DNA from: Candidatus Dadabacteria bacterium
Lineage (GTDB): Bacteria > Bdellovibrionota_C > UBA2361 > J135
Length of the DNA stretch: 5,113 nucleotides
Reading direction: 5' to 3'
Assembly: GCA_003694225.1 (NCBI GenBank)
Contig: RFKT01000313.1
Coordinates: 1-5,113 of the forward strand
Shown: positions 1 through 5,113 of the stretch, piece by piece
How the letters are laid out: each line of letters begins with the position of its first letter
Position numbering within the stretch: the first letter of the stretch is position 1
Translations under genes and position numbers: made by a program
The notes under the pieces: generated by a model
Databases searched by the model: none
What the model was told of the DNA's origin: nothing
Seen by the model: the letters and a program-made list of their open reading frames with translations, nothing else

Positions 1-2283
1 AATACATCTAGGAGACAGCAAATAATTTAGATATGGATTTTTAAGAGAAAAGTTCCAACCTGATACAATAGCTTCTTCTACTCCGACACCCGCATTTAAG
101 GGGTTTTCATCAAACCTGTATACCTCTCTTATAATTTGCTCATAAAGCAAGGGATCTTTCTCCCGGATTTTATTCAGCAACCCAAAGAATTTCTGTACTA
201 TGTCGTAGATAGTCGGATCATCACATCTAAGAACATGCCTGTTTACCTCAAGGAACATTTTGTAGTTTCTTCTAATAAACTCTACTCCTATCAGATCTCT
301 CATGGCAAGATCGGCCCCAGAACTGCCGGAGCAGTAATATACTGTGGATGCCAGCCGTATAACATCTTGCCCGATTTCCTCTCTGCTGAAGAGGGATTTT
401 ATAAACTCTCCTGCTCTTACCATTATAGTGTTATAGGCGTAAAACTTACCGTCTTTTATTCCTTCTAGTATCTTTATAAAGCCGCGCTCATCGAAAATTA
501 TCGCCTGATTGTGGGATTTGTCTAACAGGATAGGAGGGGCTGCTATGGATGCGAATGAAAGAGGATTGCTGTACCTTTTCGGGGTACAGCCCTTGGCAAT
601 CCACCTTACCGCTTCTTCGGGATTTGTCTTGAAGATTCTGTCGTGAAAGATCCAATCTGAAGAAAGGCCAAGAAGCATGGCTGCTTTGTACACATATTCA
701 TCTTCAGAGAGTTCCCTTAATCTTTGCCATGCTGGAGGTACTTTTGCGCGTTCAAGTAGGGAAGTTAGCGTGTTAAATTCAATCTCAGTCTCATCAATAA
801 TCCTTGAGAGAGTGTTTTCATACTGCCTCTCTTCTAGTTCACCCAAGGCGGATTCGATATCTTCCACACTGTTGAGAGAGTGAGAAAGAGGCTCTTCTCC
901 GTTCTCTTCCAATATCACATTTATTTCAAGCAATGCCTCCCTTAATTCATCAAATGCTTCTATCTGCTCTGTAGGAGGGGGAAAGGAGGGAAATGATACT
1001 CCTTCTAAAAGCGTTAATCCCTGAAGCGTGCGCGTGGATGATTCAGATTCTGCTAACTCTACAAACTCTCTGCATAGAGTAATAATCTCTTCGTCGTTTG
1101 CACTGTTAAGCGAATTAATAATTTTCTCAGTAGCTTCTTTAAGCCTTTCAAGCCTATACCCTACAGGAGTACATTCACTTCCCGTTAGTACTTTTGCTAC
1201 ACTACCGTAAAGTTCAGAAAGGGCGCGGGGGTAATATGCGGATATATCAGACCTTCCTGCTAGATCAACAATAAAGTCTGCAAGCCTGCTGAGAAGCCTC
1301 TCTTCGCTCTCTCCCTCGGGAGTAAGACCTTCTATAACTTCCCTAAGATCTGAAACTCTTATATGATACAAACAACCGCCATTTTGTATTAGATCCTTTA
1401 TCTCATCAATCTTTTCCTGAAGAGTGAGATGTTGGAAACGTTCCCCAAGCCTTTGTTGTACAAAAGAAATATGCGTCCCTGAAGAGAAAGCCCTCGAAAT
1501 ATCATCGCTTTCTCTAAACGGTTCTTTTAGAGGGATGTTGCCTATCTCTCCCTTTTCCTGTCTGAGTTTTGCAAGGGTAGTCTCTGCAGCGCGTATAGAA
1601 TTGATATCGGTCGGGTGTTCATCTAAAAATTGCCTCCACAATGGAATGTTTGGAAGGGCTGCTCGTTTATCGATGACCTCCTTGCCTGCTACAGGGTTGA
1701 GCCCTTCTTCATGCATCCATACCAAAGAGACAACATCGGCACCGCCTTCTTCGTATTTTGAGTTGCCAGCCTTCGGATGCTCTTTTCTCTCATAGTAGTG
1801 GAAGAATTCGTGAAGGATTACCTGAGCTAACTCTTCAGGCCTCTCTATAAATCTCTTGCCGGCCTGCGGACTTTTTTCCAGGAGCCCCTTTGTCAATATA
1901 AATGTCGGAGGGGCTGAGTCTTTAAGATACGCGGCGTTTGGAGCCGGGTCGTCTGATAGGAGAAAACGGGGAGGCTTGTCTCTAAAGCCCAAGGCTTCAT
2001 ACCTTTTAGGGATGAATTCTTTGCAAAATCGGTTAATAACTTCATTAAAATGCTTTCCTTGAGCAGATTTTGGATCTACTATACGAAGTGTTTCAATAAG
2101 GACTTGGTGAAGCTCTCCCCGCCTTAAACCGTCTTTAACCGTTTCGTGGAGCTTTTCTCGGTCCGATTTGCCATTTTCCCACATCCCTACTCTGGCTACA
2201 GGAGGCATGGTAGTCATCCAATCTCCTACAGTGGGACGAGATGTTATTTCCGCTCCAGCTAATATCTGCACCCTGACTCCCAT
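1..2283 (-). CDS. M48-like zinc metallopeptidase with large C-terminal extension (partial, C-terminus beyond window)
   Basis: Reading the minus strand from ATG at 2283 gives 761 codons without a stop up to the left edge, so the protein is longer than seen. The N-terminal part fits peptidase family M48. N116-A-A and T131-K-G-L-L-E precede E150-E-L-A-Q-V-I-L-H158-E-F-F-H162 (HExxH: two zinc ligands and the catalytic Glu159). E179-G-G-A-D183 supplies the likely third ligand, Glu179, in an ExxAD context. A later H223-P-T-D-I-N-S-I resembles the HP...RI element of the family. Only 16 residues separate HExxH from Glu179, far fewer than in HtpX. No signal peptide or membrane helix is visible, so a cytoplasmic location is inferred, unlike most M48 enzymes. 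Residues ~240-520 are Leu/Glu-rich and helical; ~525-761 look globular; I recognise neither. ATG 2283 follows an in-frame TAA (2314-2316). The ribosome site is weak; TTG 2286 and GTG 2271 are alternatives. Substrate unknown. Confidence 0.85.
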   Translation of the reverse strand, partial: MGVRVQILAGAEITSRPTVGDWMTTMPPVARVGMWENGKSDREKLHETVKDGLRRGELHQVLIETLRIVDPKSAQGKHFNEVINRFCKEFIPKRYEALGFRDKPPRFLLSDDPAPNAAYLKDSAPPTFILTKGLLEKSPQAGKRFIERPEELAQVILHEFFHYYERKEHPKAGNSKYEEGGADVVSLVWMHEEGLNPVAGKEVIDKRAALPNIPLWRQFLDEHPTDINSIRAAETTLAKLRQEKGEIGNIPLKEPFRESDDISRAFSSGTHISFVQQRLGERFQHLTLQEKIDEIKDLIQNGGCLYHIRVSDLREVIEGLTPEGESEERLLSRLADFIVDLAGRSDISAYYPRALSELYGSVAKVLTGSECTPVGYRLERLKEATEKIINSLNSANDEEIITLCREFVELAESESSTRTLQGLTLLEGVSFPSFPPPTEQIEAFDELREALLEINVILEENGEEPLSHSLNSVEDIESALGELEERQYENTLSRIIDETEIEFNTLTSLLERAKVPPAWQRLRELSEDEYVYKAAMLLGLSSDWIFHDRIFKTNPEEAVRWIAKGCTPKRYSNPLSFASIAAPPILLDKSHNQAIIFDERGFIKILEGIKDGKFYAYNTIMVRAGEFIKSLFSREEIGQDVIRLASTVYYCSGSSGADLAMRDLIGVEFIRRNYKMFLEVNRHVLRCDDPTIYDIVQKFFGLLNKIREKDPLLYEQIIREVYRFDENPLNAGVGVEEAIVSGWNFSLKNPYLNYLLSPRCI

Positions 2284-2315
2284 CAATAAGAATAATCCAT
2301 TGTTTGCAGATAGTT

Positions 2316-2344
2316 ATTCTATAAATTGAGAGTAAAGACACCAA
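2316..2344 (-). promoter_or_regulatory. Candidate sigma70-type promoter for the metallopeptidase gene
   Basis: On the minus strand, TTGGTG (2339-2344) lies 17 bases before TAGAAT (2316-2321; five of six matches to TATAAT). Transcription would start near 2309, giving a leader of about 26 bases before ATG 2283. The -35 box is poor, and its upstream end overlaps the T-run of the candidate terminator. This is a pattern match only. Confidence 0.3.
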
Positions 2345-2382
2345 AAAAGATTTAAACCTTCTATAAGCCCGGGTTTAGAAAG
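2343..2382 (-). terminator. Candidate intrinsic terminator of the coiled-coil protein gene
   Basis: On the minus strand CTTTCTA (2376-2382) can pair with TAGAAGG (2357-2363), giving seven pairs with one G-T wobble. The 12-base loop contains CCCGGG. The stem is followed by TTTAAATC and then six T (2343-2348). The stem is A+T-rich and the T-run begins 8 bases after it, so this is a weak or atypical terminator. It lies about 60 bases past the stop codon at 2442 and ahead of the next gene. Confidence 0.35.
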
Positions 2383-2437
2383 CCTCATCCCGTAGCAACA
2401 CGTAATCGCCTGATTTTACGGGTCTTTTACTCACCCG
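2368..2437. other. Intergenic block of mutually exclusive short hairpins
   Basis: Several short complementary arms compete here. CGGGT (2419-2423) pairs with ACCCG (2433-2437) across a 9-base loop. CGTAATC (2401-2407) pairs with GAT (2412-2414) and TACG (2417-2420) with a 2-base bulge. CCCGT (2389-2393) can instead pair with ACGGG (2418-2422), and CGGG (2370-2373) with CCCG (2389-2392). On the plus strand the 2419-2437 hairpin is followed by ATTTTT, like a terminator facing the wrong way for the minus-strand genes here. I do not recognise a known riboswitch. Whether it is a leader element, a 3' end structure or chance is open. Confidence 0.3.
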
Positions 2438-2441
2438 ATTT

Positions 2442-3506
2442 TTACCTTAGCCGAGACATCCTCTTAATCAGAGCCAGGTCTTCAGCTATCTTCCTTTTTA
2501 TCTGCTGGACTTCCCTATTTATGTAAAGGGCAGCTCTGACCGTCTTTGCGTATTTTAGAGAGCGCTTAAGCTCTCCTAGAGTGCGACCCCTGCTTGATAC
2601 AGCTGGCGAAAGCTTAAAGGAAATAGCCCTTCTTGTTGAAGCATAGCGCCTGTATTCAGAGTTTCTCTTCTTTAATAAGGCAGAGGCTGAATTGATCTCC
2701 TTTATTATTCTTGAAGTTAGGATATACACATCTCCATAGCTTTTAAACTTAAACCTTCCCTTTCTCCCTTGTGAGGTAGATGAGCTTAGAATTTGTGGGT
2801 GTGTAGCCTGCCGGTTAATAGCATTTGCTCTTGCAAGAATCTTCTTTTTCTCAGCTTCTTTTTGTTTTTGCTCCTCTTTTAGAAGAGCTTCCAAATTTGA
2901 GACTTGCCGTTGTCTCAGAAGAGATTTAACGGGATTAAAGGCTAATGTTAATGTAAATACCGGCTCAGGATAAGCAAAAGTAGAAAGCCCCCGATTAAAG
3001 TTTAGCATATGGGATTGAAGAGCAGAGATCTTCGCATATAGGGCTTTAGTCTCTTTTCTTGAACGGCTCAAAGACTCCTCAAGCTCTAGTACCCTGTTTT
3101 GAAGATCTGTATATTGGGCTTTTGTAAATGGGCATACGCTCCTTTCCTTTGGTGCCGCTTTTTCAGTAGGATGGCTGTCTCTTATAAGGTCCCGCTCTGA
3201 GATAGAAGGCTTTTTAAGGCCATTAGAGAGACAGCTTCTCTTAGCCTTAAGTCTTTTTATAATCAAGTTCTTATTTTCTGAATCAAGCTCAAGTGAAGAG
3301 ACCCTTTCTTTTAGGTATCTTACGGCGTGTTCAAGCTCAGCGATATAGTCAACGATCTCGTTTCCCTGGGCATCAACACGAAAAGGGGTTCCATCTGGAA
3401 GCGTGTCTTGCTGGGGGGATGAAAAGGCTTTTGGCGGCAAAGAAAAGAGGCATAGGACAAAAAGTTGGGTAATGAAAAGCTGAGTAAGACACTGAGTAAT
3501 GTTCAT
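2442..3506 (-). CDS. Exported coiled-coil protein of unknown function
   Basis: I do not recognise this 354-residue protein. Residues 1-30 look like a Sec signal peptide: hydrophobic stretch F11-I-T-Q-L-F-V-L-C-L-F21, then P-P-K-A-F-S-S with probable cleavage near residue 29-30. The N-region lacks Lys/Arg, which is atypical. Cys19 is preceded by V-L, not a lipobox, so lipidation is unlikely. A short motif, L36-P-D-G-T-P-F-R-V-D-A-Q-G-N-E-I, precedes a coiled coil (~51-88). Further heptad-like coils lie at ~132-168 and ~196-228, the last rich in Lys/Glu/Gln. Cys92 and Cys125 could form a disulfide. The C-terminal ~100 residues are strongly basic (many Arg/Lys/Ser) and helical. A periplasmic or envelope structural or adaptor role is inferred. 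ATG 3506 was chosen because it begins the signal peptide and follows a candidate promoter; in-frame TTG 3569 would add 21 residues. No good ribosome site precedes either start. Confidence 0.7.
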   Translation of the reverse strand: MNITQCLTQLFITQLFVLCLFSLPPKAFSSPQQDTLPDGTPFRVDAQGNEIVDYIAELEHAVRYLKERVSSLELDSENKNLIIKRLKAKRSCLSNGLKKPSISERDLIRDSHPTEKAAPKERSVCPFTKAQYTDLQNRVLELEESLSRSRKETKALYAKISALQSHMLNFNRGLSTFAYPEPVFTLTLAFNPVKSLLRQRQVSNLEALLKEEQKQKEAEKKKILARANAINRQATHPQILSSSTSQGRKGRFKFKSYGDVYILTSRIIKEINSASALLKKRNSEYRRYASTRRAISFKLSPAVSSRGRTLGELKRSLKYAKTVRAALYINREVQQIKRKIAEDLALIKRMSRLR

Positions 3507-3539
3507 AGCATAATAGACTAATACATCATGACTAGAAAG

Positions 3540-3569
3540 ATAATAGTAGCTTTTAGCTAAGCTAAGCAA
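3540..3569 (-). promoter_or_regulatory. Candidate promoter for the exported coiled-coil gene
   Basis: On the minus strand TTGCTT (3564-3569) is separated by 18 bases from TATTAT (3540-3545; five of six matches). Transcription would start near 3533, about 27 bases before ATG 3506. If real, it excludes the TTG start at 3569, which lies inside the -35 box. A 13-base near-palindrome, ttagctaagctaa (3553-3565, one central base), sits between the boxes and could be an operator. Confidence 0.3.
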
Positions 3570-3595
3570 GCGCTAAATCTTTCAAATGAGTCTTT

Positions 3596-4576
3596 TTATG
3601 CTTCAAGCACAGTAGAGCCCCAGCTTAAACCAGCCCCTACAACCGATATAACTATCTTTTGGGGACTCGTTATCTTTTCCCAATTTTGCGATAATACAGC
3701 CATACAACTTGCACCCGCCTGATTTCCGTACTCAATAACATTGTGCCAATGGTTTTTATCCGGAATTTTTCTGTTGCCTGTTATCTGGGTAAGCATTGTG
3801 TAGTTTGCCTGATGCCCGATAAACACATCCCTATTCCAATCAAGCTCAAACTGTTTTTCTAACGCCCTTAGCATTTTAACTGTTTGAAGCACTGAGAAGT
3901 TTCTAATAGCGCGCCCCTCCTGATGGAAGTACCCGTATGATTCAACAGCAACTAGATCACACCGTAAAGGGTCTGCGATGAAATCTGCGTGAAGCACCTT
4001 AAGAAGGCCGTCTTTTTTGGATACAACACAGGCAGCGGCTCCATCTCCCCATATAGCCCCGGCTGTTCTATCTCTATAGTCAACCTTATGGGTCAGTGTT
4101 CCAGTAGAAACAAGGAGCACATAATCCGGAAGAGCGTCTTTTGCATAGCTTAAAAGTATATTTAGATGGAGAGAGAACACAGGGCATGCTGTAAATACAT
4201 CAAACGCCATAACTCTTTTTAGGTTAAGCCTCTTTGCTATTCTTTGGGATTCAGCGGGAGTGGTTTGATAAGGGGTACAGCAGTTGGCTATAACCATCCC
4301 AATCTGATCCGGAGATATGCCTGCGCGGCTAATTGCCTGAAGAGAAGCTTCCACTCCGAGATCTGTAGGCGACATGGTTGCAACTTCCGGAGCCTTAGTG
4401 TAATCGGAGTTTTTTGTCTCTATTATGTAGTCAAGCGGAAGGGTAGTCTTTCTCCGCTCGATGCCTATCTTGGCGATTATCCACTCAGAAGATGACCCTA
4501 CCTCCAAGCTTTCTAAGAACGCATTATCGATTACTATGTCCGGATGGGCTGATCCCATCCCTGCAACAAAAAGCAT
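3596..4576 (-). CDS. 3-oxoacyl-ACP synthase III (KAS III, FabH-like)
   Basis: This 326-residue protein belongs to the thiolase-fold KAS III family, which condenses an acyl-CoA starter with malonyl-ACP in the cytoplasm; E. coli FabH has 317 residues. The triad is complete: Cys131 (F-T-A-C-P-V-F), His255 (G-H-Q-A-N) and Asn285 (Y-G-N-Q-A-G-A-S). Also conserved are S-E-W32 at the CoA-binding Trp, R170-T-A-G-A-I-W-G-D-G-A-A-A, and the C-terminal G314-A-G-L-S-W-G-S. Departures from FabH: the usual Cys-x-Gly-Phe is C-P-V-F, T-R-T-G-I becomes A-K-I-G-I (Arg36 to Lys, Thr37 to Ile), and the Arg after H-Q-A-N-x is Thr260. A specialised starter, or a role outside housekeeping fatty-acid synthesis, is therefore possible; no other fab gene is in the window. 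ATG 4576 was chosen for its strong ribosome site; upstream in-frame starts to 4645 would translate through that site. The DtxR-like regulator is divergent. No gene symbol is given because orthology to fabH is unproven. Confidence 0.92.
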   Translation of the reverse strand: MLFVAGMGSAHPDIVIDNAFLESLEVGSSSEWIIAKIGIERRKTTLPLDYIIETKNSDYTKAPEVATMSPTDLGVEASLQAISRAGISPDQIGMVIANCCTPYQTTPAESQRIAKRLNLKRVMAFDVFTACPVFSLHLNILLSYAKDALPDYVLLVSTGTLTHKVDYRDRTAGAIWGDGAAACVVSKKDGLLKVLHADFIADPLRCDLVAVESYGYFHQEGRAIRNFSVLQTVKMLRALEKQFELDWNRDVFIGHQANYTMLTQITGNRKIPDKNHWHNVIEYGNQAGASCMAVLSQNWEKITSPQKIVISVVGAGLSWGSTVLEA

Positions 4577-4585
4577 GAGTTTTAA

Positions 4586-4592
4586 CCCTCCT
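4586..4592 (-). promoter_or_regulatory. Strong ribosome binding site fixing the KAS III start
   Basis: AGGAGGG on the minus strand lies 9 bases before ATG 4576. It decides the start in favour of 4576 over in-frame upstream codons, including ATG 4597, which overlaps the region just before the site. Confidence 0.8.
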
Positions 4593-4618
4593 ATCATGAC
4601 AATATTTGAAAGGGTTAG

Positions 4619-4646
4619 ATTATAGCTAGATGAGCGCTTTAGCAAA
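4619..4646 (-). promoter_or_regulatory. Candidate promoter for the KAS III gene
   Basis: A perfect TATAAT (minus strand, 4619-4624) is preceded at 16 bases by TTTGCT (4641-4646), a weak -35; TTGCTA at 15 bases is an alternative register. Transcription would begin near 4611, leaving a leader of ~35 bases that contains the AGGAGGG site. The perfect -10 makes this the best promoter in the window. Confidence 0.5.
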
Positions 4647-4686
4647 TATAATTACTTTAATAGCTTGCTGGCTTAAGAGTATATGC

Positions 4687-4715
4687 TTGAATAGTAGAAC
4701 AAATGCTAGTAATAT
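4687..4715 (+). promoter_or_regulatory. Candidate promoter for the DtxR-like regulator
   Basis: TTGAAT (4687-4692) is separated by 17 bases from TAATAT (4710-4715). Each box matches the sigma70 consensus at four of six positions. The start would fall close to 4722, giving a very short leader. Together with the opposing TATAAT it makes the region a divergent promoter. No convincing dyad operator was found; CTAG at 4706-4709 and 4720-4723 flanks the -10 but is short. Confidence 0.3.
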
Positions 4716-4721
4716 CAAGCT

Positions 4722-4730
4722 AGAAGAAGG
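4722..4730 (+). promoter_or_regulatory. Ribosome binding site of the DtxR-like regulator
   Basis: AGAAGAAGG ends 5 bases before ATG 4736. An in-frame TAG at 4721-4723 rules out any earlier start, so 4736 is the first possible start codon in this frame. Confidence 0.75.
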
Positions 4731-4735
4731 GCTCT

Positions 4736-5113
4736 ATGGAGACTTGGAAAAAGTTTGAGGAAAACAGGATAACCCACAGTGCGGCGCACCATCTCTTGGC
4801 TATTATGAAGCTTAGAGAAGAGAGGGGGTATGCTAGAGTTACTGATGTGGCGCGTTTTTTGGGTATTACTACTGGGAGCGCCTCAACTAACCTGAAGGGT
4901 TTGAAGCAGAAGGGTTTTGTAAGAGAGGATGAAAATAAATTCTTGGTGCTTTCAGAGAAGGGAGAACAGCTCATAAAAGCGGTTGATGCAAGGAGAAAGA
5001 TCTTTAAGAAATTCCTTACAGATTTTTTGGGCGTTGAGGATGAGCAGGCTGAGGTGGATGCCTGCAAGACAGAGCACCTTTTAAGCCACGAAAAAGAGAA
5101 AAAACTTCTATGC
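4736..5113 (+). CDS. DtxR/MntR-family metal-dependent transcriptional regulator (partial, C-terminus beyond window)
   Basis: The 126 residues seen cover the N-terminal DNA-binding domain and most of the dimerisation/metal-binding domain of a DtxR-like repressor; the gene runs off the right edge. A winged helix-turn-helix spans ~13-73: T13-H-S-A-A-H-H-L helix, then V35-T-D-V-A-R-F-L-G-I and the recognition helix S48-A-S-T-N-L-K-G-L-K, then a wing ending F69-L-V-L-S-E-K-G. The dimerisation helix has F93-L-T-D-F-L-G-V. The family metal motif is present as C110-K-T-E113-H114, matching DtxR Cys102/Glu105/His106. By my alignment the DtxR Met10 (MntR Asp8) position is His18, and the DtxR ancillary ligands His79 and Glu83 are Arg87 and Lys91. 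The metal sensed may thus differ from Fe or Mn, or only one site may remain. Such proteins normally repress metal-uptake genes in the cytoplasm; here the divergent KAS III gene is the nearest possible target, by position only. Confidence 0.9.
   Translation, partial: METWKKFEENRITHSAAHHLLAIMKLREERGYARVTDVARFLGITTGSASTNLKGLKQKGFVREDENKFLVLSEKGEQLIKAVDARRKIFKKFLTDFLGVEDEQAEVDACKTEHLLSHEKEKKLLC

Noticed and set aside
136..2062. Several plus-strand open frames of 60-123 codons (for example 136-468, 677-883, 1424-1795, 1856-2062).
   Set aside because: They lie opposite a continuous 761-codon minus-strand frame with clear family motifs, lack recognisable domains, and have Ser/Leu-rich compositions typical of antisense reading.
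2135..2344. Minus-strand 69-codon frame overlapping the start of the metallopeptidase gene in another phase.
   Set aside because: It has no ATG or good ribosome site, no recognisable sequence, and its second half overlaps the M48-bearing frame.
3444..3458. Possible lipoprotein cysteine (Cys19) in the exported protein.
   Set aside because: The preceding residues F-V-L do not fit a lipobox, which needs Gly, Ala or Ser just before the cysteine, and the hydrophobic stretch continues past it.
3507..3569. TTG start giving 21 extra residues on the coiled-coil protein.
   Set aside because: It would bury the signal peptide, uses a rare start codon without a ribosome site, and falls inside the candidate -35 box.
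4244..4495. Plus-strand 83-codon frame inside the ketosynthase gene.
   Set aside because: It is antisense to conserved KAS III sequence and has no recognisable features.
4577..4645. Longer ketosynthase start adding 23 residues.
   Set aside because: The extra segment contains the AGGAGGG site and the -10 region, and FabH proteins begin close to the chosen Met.
4670..4700. TTAAG...CTTGAA and repeated GCTT elements as a DtxR-type operator.
   Set aside because: The arms do not pair as a real dyad when written out; the matches are too short and out of register.
4720..5067. Minus-strand 115-codon frame opposite the regulator.
   Set aside because: It is antisense to a frame with an unambiguous DtxR-family pattern and shows no domain of its own.

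Overview
This window looks like a piece of a bacterial chromosome of moderate, A+T-leaning composition. Arg is often AGA/AGG and Ile often ATA. Start sites with AGGAGG-type ribosome binding sites, a FabH-type ketosynthase and a predicted signal peptide all point to Bacteria. I cannot place the phylum from the sequence. The codon style and the subtype of the DtxR-like regulator would suit a deltaproteobacterial, Nitrospirota-like or uncultured candidate lineage, but this is only an impression.

Layout: three genes lie on the minus strand and one on the plus strand. From the left, bases 1-2283 hold a very long minus-strand reading frame with no stop. It is cut by the window edge, so at least 761 residues are present and the C-terminus is missing. 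Its first ~240 residues carry an M48-type zinc metallopeptidase signature, followed by more than 500 residues of unrecognised, mostly helical sequence. Bases 2284-2441 are intergenic and hold a candidate terminator, a weak promoter and several mutually exclusive short hairpins. Bases 2442-3506 (minus) encode an exported coiled-coil protein of unknown function. Bases 3596-4576 (minus) encode a ketoacyl-ACP synthase III (FabH-like) enzyme with an intact Cys-His-Asn triad but an unusual active-site neighbourhood. Bases 4577-4735 are a divergent promoter region. Bases 4736-5113 (plus, cut by the right edge) encode a DtxR/MntR-like metal-dependent repressor with altered metal ligands.

How the genes may work together: the regulator and the ketosynthase are transcribed away from each other from a shared 159-base region, so the regulator could control the ketosynthase; this is inferred from position alone. 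The three minus-strand genes share an orientation, but the gaps (89 and 158 bases) and the candidate internal promoters and terminator suggest at least partly separate transcription. Nothing in the window shows a shared pathway for the ketosynthase, the exported coiled-coil protein and the metallopeptidase. No RNA genes, mobile elements, CRISPR arrays or long repeats were seen.
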